A program made the position numbers and the translations under genes. This document shows positions 16,618 to 25,715 of a stretch of DNA of 39,554 bases, one piece after another; positions within the stretch are counted from its first letter, which is position 1; the number at the start of each line of letters is the position of its first letter. Under the pieces are notes generated by a model. It was not told the DNA's origin, did no database searches, and saw nothing but the letters and a program-made list of their open reading frames with translations. Source of the stretch: Gammaproteobacteria bacterium (lineage in GTDB: Bacteria; Pseudomonadota; Gammaproteobacteria; PIVX01); the NCBI GenBank assembly GCA_003353785.1, contig PIVX01000015.1:1-39554 (forward strand), written 5' to 3'.

Positions 16618-18435
16618 CTAATTATGCCTCATAAAAGCTTCGTTCTCTAGTATCATCCTCTTATATATGCTGCCAATATGGCGGTGGTTATTATAGGAGA
16701 AAGGCGTATCTAAAGTGAAAGATCCTTTAATAATCCCAACCATATTTATGAATGCATGTGCTGCGCATGACCAATCTTCCGCTTGTCTGACAGGAGTATA
16801 GTTCTTAATTGTATAACCTGGAAATTTTGAATGCAGTACATCTATTTGGGTTCCATTTGCTGGAATTCTATTTGATTCCATTACAACAATTTCCCTCTTA
16901 TGGTTGTCTATTTTTACACCAACAGTATGGTTTTTTTGATATAAATTAATTAATATGAACCTTTCATTCTTATAGTTCTCGAGAGATTCTTCTAGTTTTA
17001 GGGAACTATCACGTATATTAGATAAATTATATGGATACGCAGTATGGTCAATTTCTCCATCAAAAAAAGCAACAAAGATATCTTCTCTGTTTCTAAATTC
17101 CCACTTTAGAGCAAAGAAAGCAACTCCCCCGCTTATTCCATTATTAAGTGCATAATTTAATTGTTCTTGACTAAATTTAGTTTTATATTTTTTCTCAATT
17201 TCTCTAATAACTGCAAGATTCTCTTCAAATTCCACTTTCATTGTCCAGAACCCTTTTTTGAAAGTATCTAGAAGAGGAGAATTAGGAGTTGCATCATCAA
17301 GTTTATTTTTATGATTAACAAGTGAATTTCTAATATTTATTAAGATACTAAATTCATTTGTTCCTGGAGCTACAAAAAAATCTCCACCCTCAAATTCTCC
17401 CATTAAGGTAAATAATTGATTAGCTAATATTGTGCCGATGTCAGCGTATTTCTGTCCTGATGATGTACAGTGAGTATTTACCTGAATCATATCAAAATAA
17501 ACATTAGAATTTCCAGAAATATCATTTCTATCAACCATTGGAGCCCAACCAACAACTATTTTATCAAAATAAGTATGTACATTAGGGATGAATTTCACTG
17601 ATGTTATAATATCAATATCACGTATAGGCAAATAAGTCATTTTCGTGTAGATAGATTTTTGATGCTTTTTGATAAAAGGCATATTTATTTTTAAGCCTAA
17701 ATACGGGGTGATTTCTCTGTTATTATCATAATTAATCTCCGCTTCTAGGGTTAACCATGGCAATACACGTAGATTGCCTCTAGTACGCATTCCATTAGTT
17801 TGGTTTTCCTGATTAAAGAAGCTATAGTATCCTAGATGAATAGAAGCAAGGGAACATTTTGTTAATCCAAATTCTATATCAAAGCCTCTGCTCGCTTTTT
17901 CTGTATATAAATTATTGGTTCTATCAACATTAAAAGTAGTTATATTTCCATTATAATTCGTTTCTACTTTATCTTTAATTGGGACAAATAAATTGCCTAA
18001 TTTATTTTCTGGAATGTATACATTAGCCCTAGCTTCAAAATGATCGGTAAAAAACTCATATCCAAAGGTTAATTGTTTGAAGAAATTACCTCTAGGGCTT
18101 TTCCTATAATCCAAAAAAGCATATCCTCCATGAATATATTTCTGATCAAGCATTTTTCTAAACCCAAGACCAACATTTAGTTCCTTAGAATTTTTATTGT
18201 CTAGCATAGTAAACACGGGGGAATATAGTAGTTTATTATGGGAGGAGAATATTGGCAATAAGATACCAGCTTGCCCAATATGACGTTTATTTCTTACCCC
18301 GAATTTACCTATCAATTCAAAGTTATAACTCTGAATAAGTTCCGTTTTTTTATATGAGCCATTATCAGAAAGTGAGAATACTACAATAGTGTTTAATAGC
18401 AAATATATTAAAGATAAATATTTAATAAAAATCAT
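16618..18435 (-). CDS. Inverse autotransporter with candidate clan CE cysteine protease/acetyltransferase passenger
   Basis: The 605-aa protein has a signal peptide (about 1-22), an inverse-autotransporter barrel (about 30-262: GKFGVRNKRHIGQAGILLPIFS, LNVGLGFRKML, GGYAFLDYR, EINYDNNREITPYLGLKI) and the hinge MTYLPIRDIDI near 265. A helical region follows, then a C-terminal domain whose order of residues matches clan CE enzymes (Ulp1, YopJ): ILINLYQKNHTVGVKID (His503), EIVVMESN (Glu520), VRQAEDWSCAAHAFINMV (Gln551, Cys557). Gln-x5-Cys is the spacing seen in Ulp1, and His-x16-Glu is close to YopJ. Known members cleave ubiquitin-like proteins or acetylate host kinases. Here the domain would be displayed outside the cell or released. 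The Gly that usually follows Cys is replaced by Ala. The barrel call is strong; the enzyme call is my reading of motifs. Confidence 0.85.
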   Translation of the reverse strand: MIFIKYLSLIYLLLNTIVVFSLSDNGSYKKTELIQSYNFELIGKFGVRNKRHIGQAGILLPIFSSHNKLLYSPVFTMLDNKNSKELNVGLGFRKMLDQKYIHGGYAFLDYRKSPRGNFFKQLTFGYEFFTDHFEARANVYIPENKLGNLFVPIKDKVETNYNGNITTFNVDRTNNLYTEKASRGFDIEFGLTKCSLASIHLGYYSFFNQENQTNGMRTRGNLRVLPWLTLEAEINYDNNREITPYLGLKINMPFIKKHQKSIYTKMTYLPIRDIDIITSVKFIPNVHTYFDKIVVGWAPMVDRNDISGNSNVYFDMIQVNTHCTSSGQKYADIGTILANQLFTLMGEFEGGDFFVAPGTNEFSILINIRNSLVNHKNKLDDATPNSPLLDTFKKGFWTMKVEFEENLAVIREIEKKYKTKFSQEQLNYALNNGISGGVAFFALKWEFRNREDIFVAFFDGEIDHTAYPYNLSNIRDSSLKLEESLENYKNERFILINLYQKNHTVGVKIDNHKREIVVMESNRIPANGTQIDVLHSKFPGYTIKNYTPVRQAEDWSCAAHAFINMVGIIKGSFTLDTPFSYNNHRHIGSIYKRMILENEAFMRHN

Positions 18436-18760
18436 ATATTCTAAAAAAATATGTTGATGCAGATATAAGTTCTTTATCCTAAGTTACCTACTAATAATAA
18501 GGCTTTATAGTAAGTTAACAATATATTAAAAAAATCTAATTACTCTAAGCATTTTATTTCATGAAAATAGATTAGTTTTTTCTGGGGCAAATTTCCTTCT
18601 TCTCTGCAAAAAAGCTTCTTTTTACTAGCAATATTATAATAGATGTAATAATTTAGGTAAACTAATTATTGCTATCTAATATAAATTGCAAGTTTTTTCT
18701 AATTAGGGGATATTATATCAGTATCTTAGTTTTTTAATTATTCTATTGATTTAATTATTT
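18436..18760. other. Intergenic, 325 bp
   Basis: Strongly AT-rich. It should hold the promoter of the autotransporter at 16618-18435. A weak AAAAAG/CTTTTT hairpin lies near 18608-18623. I see no gene or RNA. Confidence 0.5.
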
Positions 18761-19357
18761 TTAAGCTATTTGGATATAGAAGCCAGCATTTATAGTATGA
18801 TTGGAGTATGACTTTTTTAATGTATCAGTATGGCTTGTATCTATATACCTATAGTCTATAAATAAACTAAATATACTTAGATTAAAAGATAGTCCAGCAA
18901 TAAGCTGGTACCCAAATACATTATCATGCTTGTTTTTACTAAAAGTATTATTGATGTGGACATATCCCAACCCTCCTCCGGCATATGGTGATATTATTAT
19001 ACTTGGTAAAACTAAAATGGTATTTGCCATTATAATATGGTTTGTATTACTTCCTGTTAATGTAGTTGATGTATTTGGATTTATTATAGGCTTTAATTCT
19101 GATTTCATTTTAGATAGCTCAAGCTCGATTCTTATTAGCGGAAGTGATAATCCGAAAAATAATCCTAATTTATATCCAGGTTTATAGTTTATTTTAGAGC
19201 CTTCTGCTATATCACTTGTTAAATTATTCTTATTTGCAGTTAAGTCTTTAGTTAGAAGAGCCCCACCTATTGCTCCTATATAAATATCAGATATATCTGC
19301 TAGAGTGTTATTATTGAACACTAGCAATAATGTTAGCAGTAATCTTTTGGGTATCAT
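18761..19357 (-). CDS. Outer-membrane beta-barrel protein (OmpA-like/surface antigen type)
   Basis: The 198-aa protein has a signal peptide (about 1-20, ending NNTLA) and then the strand pattern of small surface barrels: IYIGAIGGALL, YKPGYKLGLFFGLSLPLIRIELEL, HIIMANTILVLP, ISPYAGGGLGYVHIN, FGYQLIAGLSFNLSIFSLFIDYRYI and HTINAGFYIQI. PYAGGGLGYVHIN with a following DYRYI is a common signature of OmpA-like/Msp-type barrels. The 31-bp gap to the gene at 19389 suggests co-transcription. Confidence 0.75.
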   Translation of the reverse strand: MIPKRLLLTLLLVFNNNTLADISDIYIGAIGGALLTKDLTANKNNLTSDIAEGSKINYKPGYKLGLFFGLSLPLIRIELELSKMKSELKPIINPNTSTTLTGSNTNHIIMANTILVLPSIIISPYAGGGLGYVHINNTFSKNKHDNVFGYQLIAGLSFNLSIFSLFIDYRYIDTSHTDTLKKSYSNHTINAGFYIQIA

Positions 19358-19388
19358 TATATTTAGTGCTCTATAATATTTGTTAAAT

Positions 19389-19880
19389 TCATTTTATTCC
19401 AATATAGATATCAATTACTGCATTCTTAGGATCCGCTGCTCTACTGTCATATATTTCAAAATCTGCTATGTAGCTGCGTTCTCCTAGAAAATTTTCTTTT
19501 TTCATCTTCCAAATCTTTTTCCATGAATTAACTACAATGTCTGGGAATTCACCTATATCAGTAGTAAATTTATGGTATGTACTCTTAGGAATAGTTAATG
19601 ATGTTATGTTAGACATGTCTTGTTTGTCTAAATTTTCCACCGTTTCACCAATAAAATATGTATAGTCTCCATTTTCATCACTTTCAAAATCTGTATAAAT
19701 GGCATATGTCACACCAGGCTCTAAACGATTTGCAAATTGGCTTGAAGTATTATTTTCCCAGTATGATTTAGAAAAATTTCCTATTTTTGCCTTTTTAGGA
19801 TCTAATTCATTTTTATTATTAGTTCTAGTGCTAATACCTACTAACAACATATTATCTTTATAAACCTTTTCTTGCTTCAT
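19389..19880 (-). CDS. GyrI-like/AraC effector-binding domain protein (Cass2 type)
   Basis: Stand-alone 163-aa small-molecule-binding domain. The phrase LEPGVTYAIYTDFESDENGDYTYFIGETV (about 63-91) is characteristic of the GyrI-like superfamily, where the Glu/Tyr face lines a hydrophobic pocket. FPDIVVNSWKKIWKM and RSYIADFEIYD...VIDIYIGIK complete the fold. There is no DNA-binding region. Relatives bind drugs or act as cyclopropanoid hydrolases. Its ligand here is unknown. It probably shares a transcript with the barrel gene that follows. Confidence 0.85.
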   Translation of the reverse strand: MKQEKVYKDNMLLVGISTRTNNKNELDPKKAKIGNFSKSYWENNTSSQFANRLEPGVTYAIYTDFESDENGDYTYFIGETVENLDKQDMSNITSLTIPKSTYHKFTTDIGEFPDIVVNSWKKIWKMKKENFLGERSYIADFEIYDSRAADPKNAVIDIYIGIK

Positions 19881-20010
19881 TTATTACCGCTGTTATATCA
19901 AATAATGCTAGCACTAAATTTTAACATAGAAAGTATTATATTTATAAAGAACTCTGTAGATATGGATGAAAACAGTTACTTTTGTAAAAAATCATCCATG
20001 CTGGAAATCA

Positions 20011-23000
20011 TTAGTTCTCATTTGGAATGAAAGTTAAAATTTTCGGAAGCCAAGAATTATTAGTACTTAATTGTTGAATATGTATGGATTGCCTTTTAAC
20101 AGTCGAATTTAGATCATCCATATTTTCTTGGAGCTCTTTATGCGACATGGATTGCTGATTAATAATTGCTCTTTCTTGACTTTCTATTCTGCGTTTTAGT
20201 AAAAGTATTTCCATTTCTTGTTGTGTAATCTTATGAGCATAATTGAGCATTTTTTCTCTACCAGAAGAGGTTACAACGAGTAAATCCTGAGATTTATTTT
20301 CTAATTCTTGTTGTTTAGTCATAATATCTTTTCTTAATAAGAGTATTTCGTTTTGATATTGTTTGATTTGCTTATTAAGAGATGTTTGTTTTAGTAATGC
20401 TTCGTTATGAGCTATTTGTGCTTGCTTTTGCCATTCATAATGTTCTAATGCAGTATTTTTCTGCAACTGCTTCAAATTATTTTGTAGTTTCTGTTTTTCT
20501 GATAGAGATAAAATTTTGTTCTGTTGAAGTTGTTTAGCTAATTCAGACTGTTTTTTCAGGGCTTTCTCTTGGGCTAGTCTTGATTGACTTATCCATTGTT
20601 GTTGTTTTAGTTTATATTCTCTTTTTATTCTATTTAATTCATTTTCTAAATTTTGTTTTTCTAACAAAGCTCTAGAACGTTGCTGTTGGAATTGCTGAGT
20701 TAACTCAGATTGTTCTTCTAGAGCTGTTTGTTTAGCTAATCTTGATTGATTTTCCCATTGTTGCTGTTTTAATTCAGCTTCTTCTTGCAATCTATGCAAT
20801 TTATTTTGTAATTTATTTTTTTCTGATATAGATAAGCTCTTATTTTGATGGAGTTGTTTGGTTAATGTAGATTGTTTGTGTAAAGATGTTTGTTTAGCTA
20901 ATCTTAATTGTTCTTCCCATTGCTGTTGTTTTAATTTACTTTCTTTTTTCAATCTATTTAATGCACCTTGCAAATTTTGTTTCTCTAATAAATTGCTGGA
21001 ATGTTTCTGTTGAAATTGATGAGTTAACTTTAATTGTCTCTGGACAGCATTTTGTTCAGCAAATTCTAATTGTTCTTCCCATTGCTTTTGTTCTAATTCA
21101 GCTTTTTGTTTTAGTTTATTTAATTCATCTTGTAATCTTTGGTTCTCTAATAAAATTGCCGCGCTATTTTCCTGGAATTGTTTTGTTACTTCTGATTTGT
21201 CTCTTACAGCTCTTTGTGCATAATTTTGTAGGTGAGTATTATTTAATAGTTGTTGCTTTAATTCAGACTCTTTTTCCAACATCAGCAAATGATTTTTTTC
21301 TAATTGATTTTGCCATTGCTGTTTCTGGACTTCCAACTGTCTTTGAATTTTTTCAAGTTTATGTTGAAGTTCCTGTTTTTCAGATGAGTCTGTATCTTGA
21401 ATTTGATCTATTCTATTAGATAGCATGGAATGTTCTTGCATAGCAATGTTTTCTTGTGTGCGAAATCTTTTTTCCCATTGCTGTTTCTGAGTATTTGTCT
21501 TTTCTATTAATTGTAGTATATCATCCTCAAGATGTTGCTTTTCTAAAAAGAAGGATTTTTCATTCTGTTCTAGTTGCTGTATTAGCTCACGTTCTTTTTT
21601 CAACATAATAGAATGTTCTCTATTAATTTGTTGTTGTAGTTGTTCTTGATGATCGGAATTTTCTGTTTGTATTCTAATTAATTCATCCCTTAGGAGTTGT
21701 TCTTGTATTAAAGTATTATTCTGTTGTTGATGTAACTGTTGAATTAACTTATCATATTCTTGTTTAGCAAGTTGCTGTGCGTGCTTTAATTTTAATTCTG
21801 ATTTAGCTCTGTTATTTTCTATCTCTTTTTGTAGTTGACGTAATCTTTCCTCTAGCTCATTCTGCTTTGATAGAGCATTTAGTAGTTCTTGATTTATCTC
21901 TTCTTTGATGGTCATTCTTCCTATATTTATAGCGTGTAAAGACAGTAAGTTTACTAGATTAATAAATTCTTCAGTATTTTTTATATTTCTTTTATAATTT
22001 GTTTTTATTTCTAATGTTGAATTGTTTTGTATAATTTCGTTTACATCTATTATTCTTCTATCATATTGGTCACCTTTTATTATTAAAGTTAATACTTTAC
22101 TATCTCTTATTATGTCTTTATTAACAAATTCATTTATTAGATCAGATATTTCAACATTTTCAGAATTATATTTTGATACCATAATTCTTAGTTCTCCATC
22201 AACCACATCTAACAATGTCAATGTATGGTCAAATAAGTTTCCTATTAATACCGTTGTATCTTCATCTATATTATTTATATAGGCTTTATCAATTATTATG
22301 TTTTCTTGCCCTTCTCCAACAACAGCATCAATATCACGTATTGGTAGTAGAGTCATTTTCTTCTCTAATCTAGTTAATCCTGTGTATCTCCTGTTTGCTT
22401 TATCAAACTTATATCCTAAAGTTGCCCCTGCAAACAGTACTAATTTTCTTTGGTTATCATAGCTTGTTTCAAAATCAATACTTAAAATTTCATAAAATTT
22501 ATAACTTAACACTCCCCTAAATCCTTGTCGTGTCTCTATATTACTTAATGAATTACCGAACCTATAATATGCCCCTCGTATTGTTAATGAATCTAAACTT
22601 GGGGGTTGTAAGCCTATATCTATGTCAAAGCCTCTTAATGCTTGCTCTACATGCTTTGTATTGTTTAATTCTATATCTATACTAGAACCTGATTTTCTAT
22701 AATGCGATTTACTAGTTATTGAAGAAGTGACGAACTTTTTACGTTCAGGTAGATATATATTTACTCTAAATTCAAAATATTCTCTAAACCATTCAAAACC
22801 TAAAGTTGTTTGATGAATCGTGTTGTCTCTAGAGGAATTTCTTATATCGTAGAACCCATATAGGCCAAATATATTTTTTCTTAAGAGATGCCGTACTCCT
22901 ATTCCCATATTACCTTCTAGAGCATGTCTAGTATCTGACATTCCTATTAATGACATATGAATTAATGAATTTGATTGTTGATAGAGCGGCACTAATACTC

Positions 23001-23184
23001 CTGGACGAACTATACTGCGCCTATTCCCTAATTTACCTTCTATTTGGATATGAGGGCTGTATTTATTTGCTTTTGATGTACTACTGTGGCTAATAGATAT
23101 TGTTAAATATGATGAAATGGACAAACTAAATAGAAAGAATTTTTTAAAATATTGAGATGATTTTGTTGTTCTATTAAATAGCAA
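20011..23184 (-). CDS. Inverse autotransporter with long coiled-coil passenger
   Basis: The 1057-aa protein has a signal peptide (about 1-36), an inverse-autotransporter barrel (about 45-270: GKLGNRRSIVRPGVLVPLYQ, GNMGIGVRHLL, GLYGFYDIR, NQRKLVLFAGATLGYKF) and the hinge MTLLPIRDIDA near 276. A small beta-rich module follows (about 285-400), then an uninterrupted Gln/Lys/Leu/Glu heptad-type helix from about 423 to 1040, with 54-residue repeats between about 700 and 918. Such a rod could reach many tens of nanometres from the cell, as in adhesins. The start is TTG at 23184, supported by AAGGA eight bases upstream. No enzyme motif is seen. It is a paralogue of the proteins at 1089 and 16618 over the barrel only. 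Confidence 0.88.
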   Translation of the reverse strand: MLFNRTTKSSQYFKKFFLFSLSISSYLTISISHSSTSKANKYSPHIQIEGKLGNRRSIVRPGVLVPLYQQSNSLIHMSLIGMSDTRHALEGNMGIGVRHLLRKNIFGLYGFYDIRNSSRDNTIHQTTLGFEWFREYFEFRVNIYLPERKKFVTSSITSKSHYRKSGSSIDIELNNTKHVEQALRGFDIDIGLQPPSLDSLTIRGAYYRFGNSLSNIETRQGFRGVLSYKFYEILSIDFETSYDNQRKLVLFAGATLGYKFDKANRRYTGLTRLEKKMTLLPIRDIDAVVGEGQENIIIDKAYINNIDEDTTVLIGNLFDHTLTLLDVVDGELRIMVSKYNSENVEISDLINEFVNKDIIRDSKVLTLIIKGDQYDRRIIDVNEIIQNNSTLEIKTNYKRNIKNTEEFINLVNLLSLHAINIGRMTIKEEINQELLNALSKQNELEERLRQLQKEIENNRAKSELKLKHAQQLAKQEYDKLIQQLHQQQNNTLIQEQLLRDELIRIQTENSDHQEQLQQQINREHSIMLKKERELIQQLEQNEKSFFLEKQHLEDDILQLIEKTNTQKQQWEKRFRTQENIAMQEHSMLSNRIDQIQDTDSSEKQELQHKLEKIQRQLEVQKQQWQNQLEKNHLLMLEKESELKQQLLNNTHLQNYAQRAVRDKSEVTKQFQENSAAILLENQRLQDELNKLKQKAELEQKQWEEQLEFAEQNAVQRQLKLTHQFQQKHSSNLLEKQNLQGALNRLKKESKLKQQQWEEQLRLAKQTSLHKQSTLTKQLHQNKSLSISEKNKLQNKLHRLQEEAELKQQQWENQSRLAKQTALEEQSELTQQFQQQRSRALLEKQNLENELNRIKREYKLKQQQWISQSRLAQEKALKKQSELAKQLQQNKILSLSEKQKLQNNLKQLQKNTALEHYEWQKQAQIAHNEALLKQTSLNKQIKQYQNEILLLRKDIMTKQQELENKSQDLLVVTSSGREKMLNYAHKITQQEMEILLLKRRIESQERAIINQQSMSHKELQENMDDLNSTVKRQSIHIQQLSTNNSWLPKILTFIPNEN
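20434..21081 (-). repeat. 162-bp (54-residue) repeats in coiled-coil region
   Basis: A Trp anchor (QQQW / QKQW / HYEW) recurs at exactly 162-bp steps with codons ending near 20433, 20595, 20757, 20919 and 21081. Each unit follows the same plan, for example KQQQWENQSRLAKQTALEEQ, then a SELTQQFQQ block and LLEKQNLENELNR. The units differ by many substitutions, so the repeat is old. 54 residues make 15 alpha-helical turns, which keeps the helix face in register. Confidence 0.88.
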
Positions 23185-23656
23185 AAATATATTCCTTTAC
23201 ATTTGCCTCGGCTGTTTTATAGAATAAATATTCTTACAGACTTATTTAAATGTAGCCTCATATCTACTCTTAATAATGAGATTGGTAGATATGCTGTTGT
23301 GTCGGGAATATAATATTATTGATTATTACTTGCACACGCTCTTGTTAATTTAACTAATTATTTGTTATTTTCTTACATTTTAAAGAGCTTTTTATGCTAA
23401 TGCTTATAAGTTTTTTAGATAAAAAATAATGTCTCTATTTATCTATAATAGAATATCTCACATTATGATGAATTGATATATCTGGATAAATAGCAGTATG
23501 GTAGCTCTTAGTTTGGTCTATATAATAGTGAATAATCAACTAGAATAACCTAGTTATCTAGTTTGATAAAAAAGCTTTTTAATTCAAAATACAGAAGAAG
23601 TTAAAAAGTTGGTATTGTTATAGAGAACAGCTTTTATTATTAAATGTTTATTCTTT
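23185..23656. other. Intergenic, 472 bp
   Basis: AT-rich, no gene found. It should carry the promoter of the coiled-coil autotransporter near 23200-23300 and the 3' end of the 23657 gene. A short self-complementary AAAAAGCTTTTT lies near 23570. Confidence 0.5.
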
Positions 23657-24118
23657 CTAAAGTTTTTGAACTTTGAGCGTTATTTTTATAATAGTATGAG
23701 GATCAAGGAAGTTTATATAAGATATAAAAGGCAGAGTCTTTAACTTATACATAAATGAATATATCTTATAATTGTCACTTTCTACTGAATTTAGTAAATC
23801 TTCTGAAGTAAGCTCACGGTCAGAATCAGTTCCTATCATATCTAGGATAAAGAAACTACCTAAATAATAAGGGCATGTTTCACTGGATGTGGTAGATATT
23901 TTATAATATCTATTATTGATATGTGCACGATTAATATTGCTATTCATTACTTTTAATTTATTATCTTCGTGCTGTAGTTGATAACTATCAGGGGACGAGT
24001 TATTAATGAAGGTTACAAGATCTTCAGTACTAGGAAATTGTCCAAAGGCAGAGCCACAGATCATATAATTAATGAAGAAAAATAAGACTAAATTTGTGAT
24101 ATTTCTGTTTGCACCCAT
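23657..24118 (-). CDS. Hypothetical secreted protein (153 aa)
   Basis: The signal peptide (about 1-26, ending CGSAFG) is followed by a short globular region with two Cys, counting the one in the signal peptide. Notable stretches are FPSTEDLVTFINNSSPDSYQ, RAHINNRYYKISTT and DPHTIIKITLKVQKL. No family is recognised. It is monocistronic by spacing and lies between the autotransporter and the carbonic anhydrase gene. Confidence 0.6.
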   Translation of the reverse strand: MGANRNITNLVLFFFINYMICGSAFGQFPSTEDLVTFINNSSPDSYQLQHEDNKLKVMNSNINRAHINNRYYKISTTSSETCPYYLGSFFILDMIGTDSDRELTSEDLLNSVESDNYKIYSFMYKLKTLPFISYINFLDPHTIIKITLKVQKL

Positions 24119-24261
24119 AATATTCCTTTCATAAAATTATCTATTTGCTAATTATATTTATTTTGCTATTTTTTTCAAATTTTAATTTCATTAATGTATT
24201 CTTATTAACTCATGGAAGTATTAAATGTACATTCATAATTAACGATCGAAGTTTAACTAAG

Positions 24262-24846
24262 TTAAATGTCTAGCTCTTTTAATTTACCGTCTTCGAGGTT
24301 ATAAATTAAACCGTGAATGGTAATTGCTTGTTTAGAATCCCAAGCATTCTTTATGATAGTTGTTCTAGATAAATTTTTTACTTGTTCGTGGATATTAAGT
24401 TCGCATAATAGTTTAAATTTATCTTCTTCGTTATTCGTACTTTCTAATTTGTTTTTGTGAGATATTTGCACATCTTTTATGTTATTAAGCCAGTTATCGA
24501 TAAAACCATGATCTTGTTCTTCCATTGATGCTTTTACCCCTCCACAGCCATAATGGCCACATACTATAATTTTTTCTACTTTTAGAGCTTCAACTGCATA
24601 TTTAATAACGGAAAGACAGTTAAGATCGGTGTGGATCACTTGATTTGCAATATTACGATGAACGAAGATATCCCCTGGAGCCATATTTGTTATAGTAGTT
24701 TCCGGGATTCTACTATCTGAACAGCCTATCCAGAGATATTTAGGGATTTGCTGTTTAGCAAGTTCAGAAAAGAAAGTTGGATTTTCATTGTTAACTTTCT
24801 CTGCCCATGAAGAATTGCTTTCTAATATATCATGCAATTTTGACAT
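24262..24846 (-). CDS. can: Beta-class carbonic anhydrase
   Basis: Interconverts CO2 and bicarbonate in the cytosol. The 194-aa protein has the beta-class zinc site: WIGCSDSRIPE gives Cys42, the Asp44-Arg46 dyad, and VCGHYGCGGV gives His98 and Cys101. PGDIFVHRNIANQV and a C-terminal ITIHGLIYNLEDGKL are standard for the Can/CynT group. The length is slightly short but complete. Shine-Dalgarno AAGAAGG precedes the ATG. It stands alone. Confidence 0.95.
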   Translation of the reverse strand: MSKLHDILESNSSWAEKVNNENPTFFSELAKQQIPKYLWIGCSDSRIPETTITNMAPGDIFVHRNIANQVIHTDLNCLSVIKYAVEALKVEKIIVCGHYGCGGVKASMEEQDHGFIDNWLNNIKDVQISHKNKLESTNNEEDKFKLLCELNIHEQVKNLSRTTIIKNAWDSKQAITIHGLIYNLEDGKLKELDI

Positions 24847-25223
24847 TTATACCTTCTTAGTGTTGTATAATTAAAAAACTAGTTATGTTTAAAATTTTAG
24901 TACGAAAATCTATATTTACAAGTTAAAGTAAAATTACTATTTTATTTATACTGCATAAGGAAGTCCAGATGTTTAATTATTTTACATTAGAAAATAAATT
25001 GCACAGAAAGAACAGAAAGAATTGCAGTTTTACTGATTGTGAAAGCTTAGCTAAAGAATATTTTTATTGCTTATAAATTTCTAGGAAATGTGGATAAAAA
25101 ATTTATGATTAAGAGCATTACAATAAAAGAAACATATAACAATATGATTTTATAATAAAATTTTTCACATATATCTATTTAGTTAAATCATAATATAATG
25201 TTAGTTAATAACTATAAAATAAT
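24847..25223. other. Intergenic, 377 bp
   Basis: AT-rich with no coding signal. It must contain the carbonic anhydrase promoter (near 24870-24950) and the 3' end of the DUF1801 gene. I see no RNA gene or strong hairpin. Confidence 0.5.
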
Positions 25224-25640
25224 TTAATGTTTCTTCTTATTTAAATGATATGTTAGTGCTTTGATAATACAGTCAGAAAGTTCTGCTATAGGTATTTTAT
25301 CTTTTTTATCAAATATTATAGCTCTATCTCCCTCATATTTAAATAAATCTCCATATATTTCTTTAAATTGATAAACTAAAGTTGTTTTACAATTAAAATA
25401 AACTGCAAAGTTATCTGGATTTTTCAATTTCCAATCTATTCTGATTGTACTACCACTACCTGTTTCTGAAGTAATATAACTTGGCTCTCCCCATTTTAAT
25501 GTCTCCTCTATTTTCCCTATTTCTTTTGATTGTTGTGCTGTTTTAAGAATAAGTTCACGAATAAAAAGTAGTTTACTTCTTATATCTTTAGGATATGTAT
25601 TAAATTTTTCTTTGACTTTTGTATGTGTAAATTTATTCAT
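25224..25640 (-). CDS. DUF1801 (YdhG-like) domain protein
   Basis: The 138-aa cytosolic protein has the DUF1801 pattern: IRSKLLFIRELILKTAQ, then ETLKWGEPSYI (about 46-56), then IRIDWK...NFAVYFNCKTTLV and a C-terminal ALTYHLNKKK. The fold binds small ligands or iron in some relatives (frataxin-like), but the function is unknown. A 15-bp stem-loop lies just upstream, within 10 bp of the start codon, and could influence its translation or separate it from the gene at 25716. Confidence 0.85.
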   Translation of the reverse strand: MNKFTHTKVKEKFNTYPKDIRSKLLFIRELILKTAQQSKEIGKIEETLKWGEPSYITSETGSGSTIRIDWKLKNPDNFAVYFNCKTTLVYQFKEIYGDLFKYEGDRAIIFDKKDKIPIAELSDCIIKALTYHLNKKKH

Positions 25641-25649
25641 TACAAGATT

Positions 25650-25699
25650 ATTAAACTGAACAAAAACTTAACTTAGATTAAGAATTTGTTCAGTTTAAT
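25650..25699 (-). terminator. Strong 15-bp stem-loop between the RMF-like and DUF1801 genes
   Basis: ATTAAACTGAACAAA pairs perfectly with TTTGTTCAGTTTAAT. After a 2x2 internal loop, CTTAA pairs with TTAAG around a 6-nt loop. On the minus strand it begins 17 bp after the RMF-like stop and ends 9 bp before the DUF1801 start. It could end the first transcript (in either direction) or act as a 5'-leader structure for the second. Confidence 0.7.
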
Positions 25700-25715
25700 T
25701 TTGTTCTAATTTATA

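Noticed and set aside
20434..21081. CRISPR-like regular spacing
   Set aside because: The 162-bp period is a protein repeat with continuous coding sense, not short identical repeats with spacers.
20961..21419. 152-codon plus-strand ORF
   Set aside because: It lies antisense to the coiled-coil repeats. Its hydrophobic composition is the complement of Gln/Leu/Lys codons.
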